From Acidovorax sp. (GTDB lineage: Bacteria > Pseudomonadota > Gammaproteobacteria > Burkholderiales > Burkholderiaceae_C), in assembly GCA_030150585.1 (NCBI GenBank), contig JASLFM010000548.1:1-6732 (forward strand): a stretch of 6,732 nucleotides of DNA, in the 5' to 3' direction. Under the pieces are notes generated by a model. It was given only the letters and a program-made list of their open reading frames with translations, had not been told where the DNA came from and did no database searches. Below are positions 1-5,252 of this stretch, in pieces; positions within the stretch are counted from its first letter, which is position 1, and every line of letters begins with the position of its first letter. Both the position numbers and the translations under genes were made by a program.

Positions 1-1206
1 CCAGTACCACATGGCCAGGAAGGTGACGGCCAGCACCAGCGGGATCGTGATGCCCACGACGAGGCCCGGGCGCATGTCCAGCGTATAGCGGCGCCACAGC
101 GGATGGCTGCCGGGCCGCTTGTGCAGCCCCAGGCTGATGAAGCTCACCGCCAGCACGATGACCACGGCCTCGATGAGCACCTTGACGAACTCGTTGACCG
201 AAGTGGACACGGCCTTGGGCTGGTCCTGCACGTTCACGAGCCGCACGCCCGCGGGCAGCGTCTTCTCGATGCGGCCGGTGGCGGCGTGCAGCGCCTGGCC
301 CAGGCGGATGATGTCGCCGCCCTTGGCCATGGAGACACCCAGCGCGATCACCTCCCGCCCCTGGTGGCGCACCTTCACGCCCGGCGGGTCCACATAGCCG
401 CGAGAGACTTCGGCAATGTCGCCCAGGCGCAGCTGTGCGCCCGAGGCACCGCGGATCGGCATGGCGCGCAGGTCCTCGGGCCCGCCGAACTGGCCTCCCA
501 CGCGCACCTGCACCTGGTCCAGCGGCGTCTGCACGGCGCCCGCGCTCTCCACCGCGTTCTGCTGGCCAAGTTGCGCCAGCACCTGGTTCATGTCCAGCCC
601 CAGCTGGGCCAGACGCTTTTGCGAGATCTCGATGTAAAGCTTCTCGTCCTGCACGCCGAACAGCTCCACCTTGGCCACGTCGGGCACGCGCAGCAGTTGC
701 TGGCGCACGTCGTCGGCGAAGACCTTGAGCTCGGCATAGCTGAAGCCGTCGGACTCGAGCGCATAGATCACGCCGTACACGTCGCCGAAATCGTCATTGA
801 AGAACGGCCCCTGGATGCCCGCGGGCAGCGTGTAGCGCATGTCGCCGATCTTCTTGCGCACCGTGTACCAGACATTGGGCACATCGGCGGCCCGGGACGA
901 ATCCTTGATCTGGAAGATGATCTGCGACTCGCCCGGCTTGCTGTAGCTGCGGATCTTGTCGGCGTAGGGCACCTCCTGCAGCGTGCGCTCGAGCTTGTCG
1001 GTGACCTGCTCGGCCACCTGCTGCGCCGTGGCGCCGGGCCAGTAGGTGCGCACCACCATGGCGCGGAAGGTGAAGGGCGGGTCCTCGTCCTGCCCGAGCT
1101 GGAAGTACGCCGCAAAGCCCAGCAGCATGAGCACCACCATGAGGTAGCGCGTGAGCGCGGGGTGGTCGAGTGCCCATTTGGAAAGATTGAAACCGCCCTG
1201 CTTCAT
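1..1206 (-). CDS. RND-family efflux pump inner-membrane permease (HAE1/AcrB-like), N-terminal 402 codons
   Basis: This is a proton-driven inner-membrane pump subunit that would export drugs, solvents or other small molecules through a tripartite complex. The frame opens at an ATG whose last bases overlap the TGA of the upstream adaptor gene (ATGA), with a GAAGG ribosome site 5 bases before it. It stays open to the left edge, so the C-terminal 60% or so is missing. Visible are a first membrane helix at about residues 20-36, then QDEDPPF at 39-45, typical of the TriC/HAE1 branch. A long periplasmic porter region follows, containing PGATAQQV and a QNAVESAG stretch. A second helix lies at about 341-361 and a third begins near 380. 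The helix 2-helix 3 linker is about 18 residues longer than I remember for E. coli AcrB. The proton-relay aspartates of helix 4 lie beyond the edge. Family assignment is firm; the substrate is unknown. Confidence 0.93.
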   Translation of the reverse strand, partial: MKQGGFNLSKWALDHPALTRYLMVVLMLLGFAAYFQLGQDEDPPFTFRAMVVRTYWPGATAQQVAEQVTDKLERTLQEVPYADKIRSYSKPGESQIIFQIKDSSRAADVPNVWYTVRKKIGDMRYTLPAGIQGPFFNDDFGDVYGVIYALESDGFSYAELKVFADDVRQQLLRVPDVAKVELFGVQDEKLYIEISQKRLAQLGLDMNQVLAQLGQQNAVESAGAVQTPLDQVQVRVGGQFGGPEDLRAMPIRGASGAQLRLGDIAEVSRGYVDPPGVKVRHQGREVIALGVSMAKGGDIIRLGQALHAATGRIEKTLPAGVRLVNVQDQPKAVSTSVNEFVKVLIEAVVIVLAVSFISLGLHKRPGSHPLWRRYTLDMRPGLVVGITIPLVLAVTFLAMWYW

Positions 1207-2378
1207 GGCGCCTTCACCTTGACCATTGCTCCTTTTTCAGCAGCATCCTGCACCGATCCATCCTGGCCTTGGGGCACTTTTGGCTTGTAGACCGTTACCT
1301 TCTGCCCCGGCGAGAGCACGTGCACGCCCGTGGCCACCACCTGCATGCCGGGCGCGAGCCCCTCGGCCACCACGGCCTCGTTGCCATCGGCCGTGGCGAT
1401 CTTCACGGCCTGCGATCGCACCGTGCCCGTGGCCGCGTCGAACACCCACACCGCCGTCCGCCCGCCCTCCTGGCGCAGCGCACTCGTGGGCAGCTTGATG
1501 GCTTGCGCGCCCTCGTGCGAAAACGCCGCAGGCAGCGCATAGACCGTGGCGCCCAGAGCGGGCACCTGGGGCCCCTCCACGGCCACCTTCACGGTGAAGG
1601 TGCGCGTCACCGGATCGGCGCTGGCCGCCACGTCGCGCACGCGGCCCGCGATGGCGTCGCCGCCGGACCAGGAGCGCACCTGCACTTCCTGCCCCACGCG
1701 CACCCGGTCCACCTTGTCCTCGGGTACCGCGAACACCACGTCGCGCGCGCCATCCTGGGCGATGCGCACCACGGGCGCACCGGCCGCGACCACTTGCCCC
1801 GGCTCGGCGTCGATGCTGGTCACCACGCCGGCCACATCGGCCGCCAGGCGCGTGTAGGCCGTCTGGTTACCCTGCGAGGAGGCCTGGGCACGCGCCTGGT
1901 CCAGCGTGGCTTGCGCAGCCTTGAGCGTCGCCTCTCGGCGCTCCAGCTCGGCGCCGCTGATGAAGTTCTGCTCCTTGAGCTGCGCATAGCGCTTGAAGTC
2001 TGCCGCCGCCAGGTCACGCTGCGTCGCGGCGGCCACCACCTGCGCCCGCGCGGCCTCGGCCGCGAGCGCGTAGTCCTGCGGGTCGAGCTGCGCCAGCATT
2101 TGCCCCGGCTTCACACGCTGGCCCAGCTCCACATGGCGCTGCACGATCTTGCCTGCCACGCGAAAGCCAAGGCGCGATTCGATGCGCGCGCGCACCTCGC
2201 CCGCGTACTCCAGGCGCGTTTGCAGGGAGCCGGCACCCACGGTGATGAGCTTCACGGCCCGCACGGGCTCGGGCGCCGGCTCAGGGCGGGAGCACCCGGC
2301 CAGCAGTGCCGCCACGGCCAGCAGGCTCCACAAAAAAAGCCCCGGACGGGGCCGCTCGCAGGCGAAAGGGTAAGGCAT
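1203..2378 (-). CDS. RND efflux periplasmic adaptor (membrane fusion protein), lipoprotein
   Basis: This 391-residue adaptor would link the RND pump to an outer-membrane channel. The N-terminus has arginines at residues 9 and 11, a hydrophobic stretch at 14-28 and a lipobox LAGC with the lipidated cysteine at 29, so it is predicted to be anchored in the inner membrane facing the periplasm. First lipoyl half: about 70-103 (FRVAGKIV, ELGQRVKPGQ). Alpha-helical hairpin: about 104-175, alanine- and glutamine-rich. Second lipoyl half: about 182-206 (AGVVTSID, PGQVV). The beta-barrel and membrane-proximal domains follow to about 365, ending in a short charged tail. The start was chosen because later in-frame starts (TTG codon 16, GTG codon 22) would leave a poor signal peptide. 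The leader before the ATG is pyrimidine-rich (AACCTCCC) and has no recognisable Shine-Dalgarno. It is first in the operon, with the pump translationally coupled behind it. Confidence 0.93.
   Translation of the reverse strand: MPYPFACERPRPGLFLWSLLAVAALLAGCSRPEPAPEPVRAVKLITVGAGSLQTRLEYAGEVRARIESRLGFRVAGKIVQRHVELGQRVKPGQMLAQLDPQDYALAAEAARAQVVAAATQRDLAAADFKRYAQLKEQNFISGAELERREATLKAAQATLDQARAQASSQGNQTAYTRLAADVAGVVTSIDAEPGQVVAAGAPVVRIAQDGARDVVFAVPEDKVDRVRVGQEVQVRSWSGGDAIAGRVRDVAASADPVTRTFTVKVAVEGPQVPALGATVYALPAAFSHEGAQAIKLPTSALRQEGGRTAVWVFDAATGTVRSQAVKIATADGNEAVVAEGLAPGMQVVATGVHVLSPGQKVTVYKPKVPQGQDGSVQDAAEKGAMVKVKAP
2332..2352 (-). terminator. Intrinsic-terminator-like hairpin inside the start of the adaptor gene (possible attenuator)
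   Basis: Read on the minus strand, GCCCC-GTCC-GGGGC (2352 to 2339) is directly followed by seven T residues (2338 to 2332). This is the classic form of a Rho-independent terminator. It lies within codons 9-16 of the adaptor gene, about 26 bases after the ATG, in the sense orientation. A terminator inside an open frame would stop transcription unless a translating ribosome covers the stem. It could be chance created by the RPRPG codons; function is inference only. Confidence 0.4.
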
Positions 2379-2412
2379 GGGAGGTTTGGTTGGTTGATGG
2401 GATCGTCAATTA

Positions 2413-2432
2413 ATGACTGACTGGTTAGTAAT
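2413..2432. promoter_or_regulatory. TetR-type operator candidate at the efflux promoter
   Basis: The core ACTGACTGGTTAGT (2416-2429) is an imperfect palindrome of form ACTnACnnGTnAGT. Extending it to 2413-2432 gives 7 of 10 base pairs symmetric. It overlaps the edge of the predicted -10 box and covers the predicted transcription start, so a bound dimer would block RNA polymerase. RND operons are commonly repressed by TetR-family proteins with operators of this size and placement. No tetR-like gene is in the window, so the binding protein is not identified. Confidence 0.5.
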
Positions 2433-2459
2433 CTATGTGAAGCCGGCGGGCATTGTCAA
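2430..2459 (-). promoter_or_regulatory. Predicted sigma-70 promoter of the efflux operon
   Basis: On the minus strand there is a perfect -35 box TTGACA (2459 to 2454), an 18-base spacer, and a -10 box TAGATT (2435 to 2430; 4 of 6 consensus bases). Transcription would begin near 2423, giving a leader of about 45 bases before the adaptor ATG at 2378. The location, just upstream of the first gene of the operon in an AT-richer gap, supports the call. The start site itself is inferred. Confidence 0.6.
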
Positions 2460-2484
2460 GGCCATGCCCCTCCGGCGCAGCAGC

Positions 2485-2490
2485 GACAAT
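2485..2490 (+). promoter_or_regulatory. Possible -10 element (GACAAT) for hpnC, implying a leaderless or near-leaderless mRNA
   Basis: GACAAT lies 7 bases before the preferred GTG start of hpnC at 2498. If it acts as a -10 box, transcription would begin at or within a base or two of the start codon. There is no Shine-Dalgarno upstream of that GTG, which is consistent with leaderless translation. I see no convincing -35 box at the usual distance, so the call is weak. Confidence 0.25.
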
Positions 2491-2497
2491 CCGGCCC

Positions 2498-3382
2498 GTG
2501 AGCCTTCCACCACCCCCGCCCCTTTCGCCGCCCACAGCCCCTTCGCAGGCACAGCCGGTCACGCACTACGAGAATTTTCCGGTCGCCTCGCTGCTGTGCC
2601 CGCCCCGCCTGCGCCCACCCATCGCGGCCATCTATGCCTTCGCGCGCACGGCCGACGACATCGCCGACGAGGGCGACGCCCCGCCCGCCGAGCGGCTGGC
2701 CGACCTGGCGGCCTACCGCGCGGAACTTGCCGCGGTGGCGGGCGGCGCCGCACCCGGCCCGCGCTGGGCCTCTGTCTTCGGCCCGCTGCAGGCACAGCTG
2801 CGCGCCCACGGCCTGCCCGTGCCGCTGCTCGACGACCTGCTCAGCGCCTTCGTGCAGGACGTGGAAAAAACCCGTGACGCCAGCGGCTATGCCACCCGCG
2901 CCGAGCTGCTCGACTACTGCCGCCGCTCGGCCAACCCCGTGGGGCGGCTGCTGCTGCACTTGTACGGCGTGCAGGACAGCGCCGCTCTGGCGCAGAGCGA
3001 CGCGATCTGCTCGGCGCTGCAGCTCATCAATTTCTGGCAGGACCTCAGCGTGGACATTCCACGCGGCCGCCACTACCTCACCGACGCGGACTGCGCAGCG
3101 CACGGGGTGGACCGCGCCGGCCTGCAGGCGCAGCGGTCCACGCCAGAGACTCTTCTTTTGATAGCAGACTGCGTCCAATGGGCGCGCGCGCTGATGCAAA
3201 GCGGCGCCCCCCTGGTGCACCGGCTGCCGGGCCGCGCGGGCTGGGAGCTGCGCCTTGTCGTGCAGGGCGGATTGCGCATCCTCGACCGCATCGCGGCCCA
3301 CGGCTACACGACGCTGCACCAGCGCCCCACGCTGCGCCGGCGCGACTGGCTCGCAATGGCGGGCCGCGCGCTGGTGATGTAG
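2498..3382 (+). CDS. hpnC: Squalene synthase HpnC (hydroxysqualene-forming; squalene/phytoene synthase family)
   Basis: In the HpnCDE route, HpnD makes presqualene diphosphate from farnesyl diphosphate, HpnC converts it to hydroxysqualene and HpnE reduces that to squalene for hopanoids. Seen in this 294-residue protein: YENFPVASLL at 24-33, the first aspartate-rich motif DDIADEGD at 53-60, YCRRSANPVG at 140-149, and the second motif INFWQDLSVDIPRGR at 177-191. The YENFPVAS opening and INFWQDL motif favour HpnC over HpnD or phytoene synthase. I prefer GTG 2498. An in-frame TTG at 2453 would add 15 residues but lies on the -35 box of the divergent efflux promoter. It stands alone, without hpnD or hpnE next to it, and faces serB tail to tail. 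Codons 219-224 of this frame (near 3150-3167) are an unusual run of rare codons. Confidence 0.87.
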   Translation: MSLPPPPPLSPPTAPSQAQPVTHYENFPVASLLCPPRLRPPIAAIYAFARTADDIADEGDAPPAERLADLAAYRAELAAVAGGAAPGPRWASVFGPLQAQLRAHGLPVPLLDDLLSAFVQDVEKTRDASGYATRAELLDYCRRSANPVGRLLLHLYGVQDSAALAQSDAICSALQLINFWQDLSVDIPRGRHYLTDADCAAHGVDRAGLQAQRSTPETLLLIADCVQWARALMQSGAPLVHRLPGRAGWELRLVVQGGLRILDRIAAHGYTTLHQRPTLRRRDWLAMAGRALVM

Positions 3383-3383
3383 G

Positions 3384-4088
3384 TCAGCGCAGCACGTCGA
3401 GCAGCCGGTCCAGGCCGCCCGTGTCGATGGCCACGTCGGCCTGCGCGCGCACCACGGGCTTGGCGCGGTAGGCCACGGCCAGGCCCGCCGCGTCCATCAT
3501 GGGCAGGTCGTTGGCGCCATCGCCCATGGCGATGGACTGCGCCGCGTCGATGCCCATGGCGGCGCAGGTCTGCAGCAGCATGCGGCGCTTTTCCGCACCG
3601 TCCACGATGTCGCCCCAAGGCTGGGGCAGCAACCGCCCTGTGATCCGGCCGTCCTGCAGCTCCAGCACATTGGCGCGCACATCGTCCAGCCCGAGCCGCT
3701 CGCGCAGCCGGTCGGTGAAGCAGGTGAAGCCCCCGGTCACGAGGATGCAGCGCAGGCCCGCCGCCTTGCAGGCCGCGATCAGCTCGGGCACGCCGGGGTT
3801 CAGGCGCAGGCGCTGCTCGTACACGGCGTCGAGCGCGCTTTGCGGCAGGCCGCGCAGCAGGGCCACGCGGCGGCGCAGGCTGTCCTTGTAGTCGGGCAGC
3901 TCGCCGCGCATCGCCGCCTCGGTGATCGCCGCCACTTCGGCGCCGCGGCCCGCAGCTTCGGCCAGTTCGTCCACGGTCTCAATGGAGATCAGCGTGGAGT
4001 CCATGTCGAATGCGATCAGCCGGTAGTCCCGCAAGGGGCGCACGGCGGCCGCGTCGCGCAGCCACAGGCCGGGGGCCAACTCATGCAT
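3384..4088 (-). CDS. serB: Phosphoserine phosphatase SerB
   Basis: This HAD-superfamily enzyme hydrolyses O-phosphoserine to serine, the last step of serine biosynthesis, in the cytoplasm. The 234-residue protein shows motif I FDMDST at 27-32 (nucleophile D28, acid/base D30), E37 and the cap region with MRGE at 60-63. Motif II is VTGGFT at 117-122, with T118 where SerB proteins often have serine. The motif III lysine is K167, and motif IV GDGANDLPMM lies at 189-198. There is no N-terminal ACT domain, so this is the short form. The start ATG at 4088 was chosen because AAAGGA sits 6 bases upstream and the SerB homology begins there. The same frame runs open far upstream across lysR without meaning. 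It follows lysR by 11 bases, probably as one operon. Its stop lies one base from the hpnC stop. Confidence 0.95.
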   Translation of the reverse strand: MHELAPGLWLRDAAAVRPLRDYRLIAFDMDSTLISIETVDELAEAAGRGAEVAAITEAAMRGELPDYKDSLRRRVALLRGLPQSALDAVYEQRLRLNPGVPELIAACKAAGLRCILVTGGFTCFTDRLRERLGLDDVRANVLELQDGRITGRLLPQPWGDIVDGAEKRRMLLQTCAAMGIDAAQSIAMGDGANDLPMMDAAGLAVAYRAKPVVRAQADVAIDTGGLDRLLDVLR

Positions 4089-4094
4089 GTCAAA

Positions 4095-4100
4095 TCCTTT
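4095..4100 (-). promoter_or_regulatory. Ribosome binding site of serB, overlapping the lysR stop codon
   Basis: Read on the minus strand, the lysR stop TGA (4102 to 4100) runs straight into AAAGGA, which is 6 bases from the serB ATG. This decides the serB start and suggests translational coupling: ribosomes finishing lysR release at the serB entry site. Confidence 0.75.
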
Positions 4101-4990
4101 CAAAAATTCCCCAGGCGCCCCAGCCAATCGACAAACTGGCGGGCCAGCGCCGCCATCGGACTCTCGGTGCGGTACATGGCGTAAAGCCCCACGCCGGGCA
4201 GGCGCGGGCTGGCGAACAGCGGGCGCAGGCGGTCGGCCTGGATGTCTTCTTCGAGCAGGCACCACGGCGCCATGGCCAGGCCCAGGTCGTTCATCGCGGC
4301 CTGCAGGCACAGGAACTGGTGATCGAACACCGGTCCGGGCAGCTGGGACGGCACCTCCAGCCCCGCCAGGCCGAACCAGCGCGGCCAGGCGTCCATGCTG
4401 CCGCTGACCTGCAGCAGCGGGTGGCCCAGGCAGTCGGCCACGGCGTGGATGCGGTTCTTCTGGATGAAGCGTGGCGAGGCCACGGGCAGCAGGTAGTCGT
4501 CCAGGCAGCGCACGCAGGTGTGCTCGGGCCGCTGCATGGGCGTGCGTCGGATCACCACGTCGTTGCCCGCGTCGGCGCGCTCGATGAACGGGCGTCCCAG
4601 GGTCGAGAGCTGCACCTCGACCTCGGGCGCCAGCGCCTGAAAGCCCGCCAGGCGCGGGATCAGCCATTTCATGGCCAGCGAGGGCGAAGTGCACACGCGC
4701 AGCACGCGCCGCTCGCCCGGCGACTTGACGGCCTGGGTGGCGGCGGCAATACGGTCCAGACTGGCCTGCACTTCCAGGAAGTAGTCGCGCGCATGCGGCA
4801 GCAGCAGCACGCCGCGCGCCTCGCGCGCGAAAAGCGCGTGGCCCAGATAGTCTTCCAGGATGCGGACCTGCTGGCTCACCGCGCTGTGGGTGATGCTCAG
4901 CTCATCGGCCGCCGCCGTGAAGCTGGCATGGCGCGCGGCAGCCTCGAAGGCACGCAGCGCCTTGAGCGGGGGCAGCACGCGTTTGGCCAC
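4100..4990 (-). CDS. LysR-family transcriptional regulator, GcvA-like
   Basis: This is a DNA-binding regulator of 296 residues, the usual length for the family. The N-terminal winged helix-turn-helix covers about residues 7-66. It starts LPPLKALRAFEAAARHASFT (6-25), with the recognition-helix region THSAVSQQVR at 34-43. The GcvA-like subfamily is suggested by the LPPLxALRAFEAAARH opening and by the effector-domain opening TSPSLAMKWLIPRL at 101-114. The C-terminal periplasmic-binding-protein-like domain would bind an unidentified small molecule. The start is GTG at 4990, matching where family members begin; its ribosome site is weak. The gene is divergent from an ABC importer across a 262-base gap holding a perfect LysR-type box, and it is followed by serB on the same strand. 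The likely target is the importer operon, with autoregulation possible. Confidence 0.92.
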   Translation of the reverse strand: MAKRVLPPLKALRAFEAAARHASFTAAADELSITHSAVSQQVRILEDYLGHALFAREARGVLLLPHARDYFLEVQASLDRIAAATQAVKSPGERRVLRVCTSPSLAMKWLIPRLAGFQALAPEVEVQLSTLGRPFIERADAGNDVVIRRTPMQRPEHTCVRCLDDYLLPVASPRFIQKNRIHAVADCLGHPLLQVSGSMDAWPRWFGLAGLEVPSQLPGPVFDHQFLCLQAAMNDLGLAMAPWCLLEEDIQADRLRPLFASPRLPGVGLYAMYRTESPMAALARQFVDWLGRLGNF

Positions 4991-5102
4991 AGCCCGGCGT
5001 CAGCCCTGCACGGCCCCGCCGTTGCACGCACCGCGCGGCGCACGGGCGGGCCGGGAGTGGGGATCAACGAAGCAAAGAGGCAGCATGGTGAAGTGGGGGA
5101 GG

Positions 5103-5122
5103 GCAGCCCAGGCAAGGGCTGC
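5103..5122. other. GC-rich hairpin in the lysR-ABC intergenic region
   Basis: GCAGCCC (5103-5109) and GGGCTGC (5116-5122) form a perfect 7-base-pair stem around a 6-base loop. On the plus strand it is followed shortly by only four T residues, so it is a poor terminator. On the minus strand it would lie in the 5' leader of lysR, if transcription starts near the LysR box. Function is unknown. Confidence 0.4.
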
Positions 5123-5155
5123 GCATTTTCGGCGCAACCATCTTAGGGGTGTAAT

Positions 5156-5174
5156 CCGTTAGAAAAACTAACGG
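5156..5174. promoter_or_regulatory. LysR-type binding box (perfect palindrome with T-N11-A)
   Basis: CCGTTAG-AAAAA-CTAACGG is a perfect inverted repeat with 7-base arms and a 5-base A-tract spacer. It contains the T-N11-A signature of LysR-type regulators (T at 5159, A at 5171). It lies between lysR and the divergent ABC operon. Its centre at 5165 is about 65 bases upstream of the start predicted for the ABC operon, the usual place for the recognition half of a LysR site. The binder is inferred to be the adjacent LysR protein. Confidence 0.75.
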
Positions 5175-5194
5175 CAAGCCCAATAAATCGGCGC

Positions 5195-5223
5195 TTGTGG
5201 GAGGCCACCGTGCTTCCTAGGAT
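5195..5223 (+). promoter_or_regulatory. Predicted sigma-70 promoter of the ABC importer operon
   Basis: TTGTGG (5195-5200), a 17-base spacer and TAGGAT (5218-5223) form a weak -35/-10 pair with 3 of 6 and 4 of 6 consensus matches. A poor -35 box is typical of promoters that need an activator. Transcription would start near 5230, leaving a leader of about 23 bases before the ATG at 5253. The LysR-type box just upstream fits activation. Confidence 0.45.
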
Positions 5224-5252
5224 CGGAGCCCAGTTTCAGCCTCCATCCTTTC

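Noticed and set aside
103..2420. Long plus-strand open frames (103-1290 and 1269-2420) opposite the efflux genes
   Set aside because: They are antisense shadows in high-GC DNA. Their translations are rich in His, Arg, Ala and Gly with no domain, while the minus strand encodes clear RND and MFP families.
2453..2497. TTG start at 2453 for hpnC
   Set aside because: TTG is a rare start, the added residues are not family-like, and the site overlaps the -35 box of the divergent promoter.
2456..3319. Minus-strand 287-codon frame opposite hpnC
   Set aside because: Its translation is low-complexity and matches no family. HpnC motifs on the plus strand explain the region.
4089..4694. Upstream extension of the serB frame to 4694, giving a 436-residue product
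   Set aside because: The extra 202 residues lie in another frame of lysR and are Ala/Arg/Gly/Pro-rich. The ATG at 4088 has a proper ribosome site and matches SerB length.
5103..5130. Rho-independent terminator at the 5103-5122 hairpin
   Set aside because: Only four T residues follow, after three intervening bases, and no gene ends upstream on the plus strand, so it is kept only as an unexplained hairpin.
4010..5146. Plus-strand 378-codon frame opposite lysR
   Set aside because: It is an antisense shadow. LysR helix-turn-helix and effector-domain signatures are on the minus strand.
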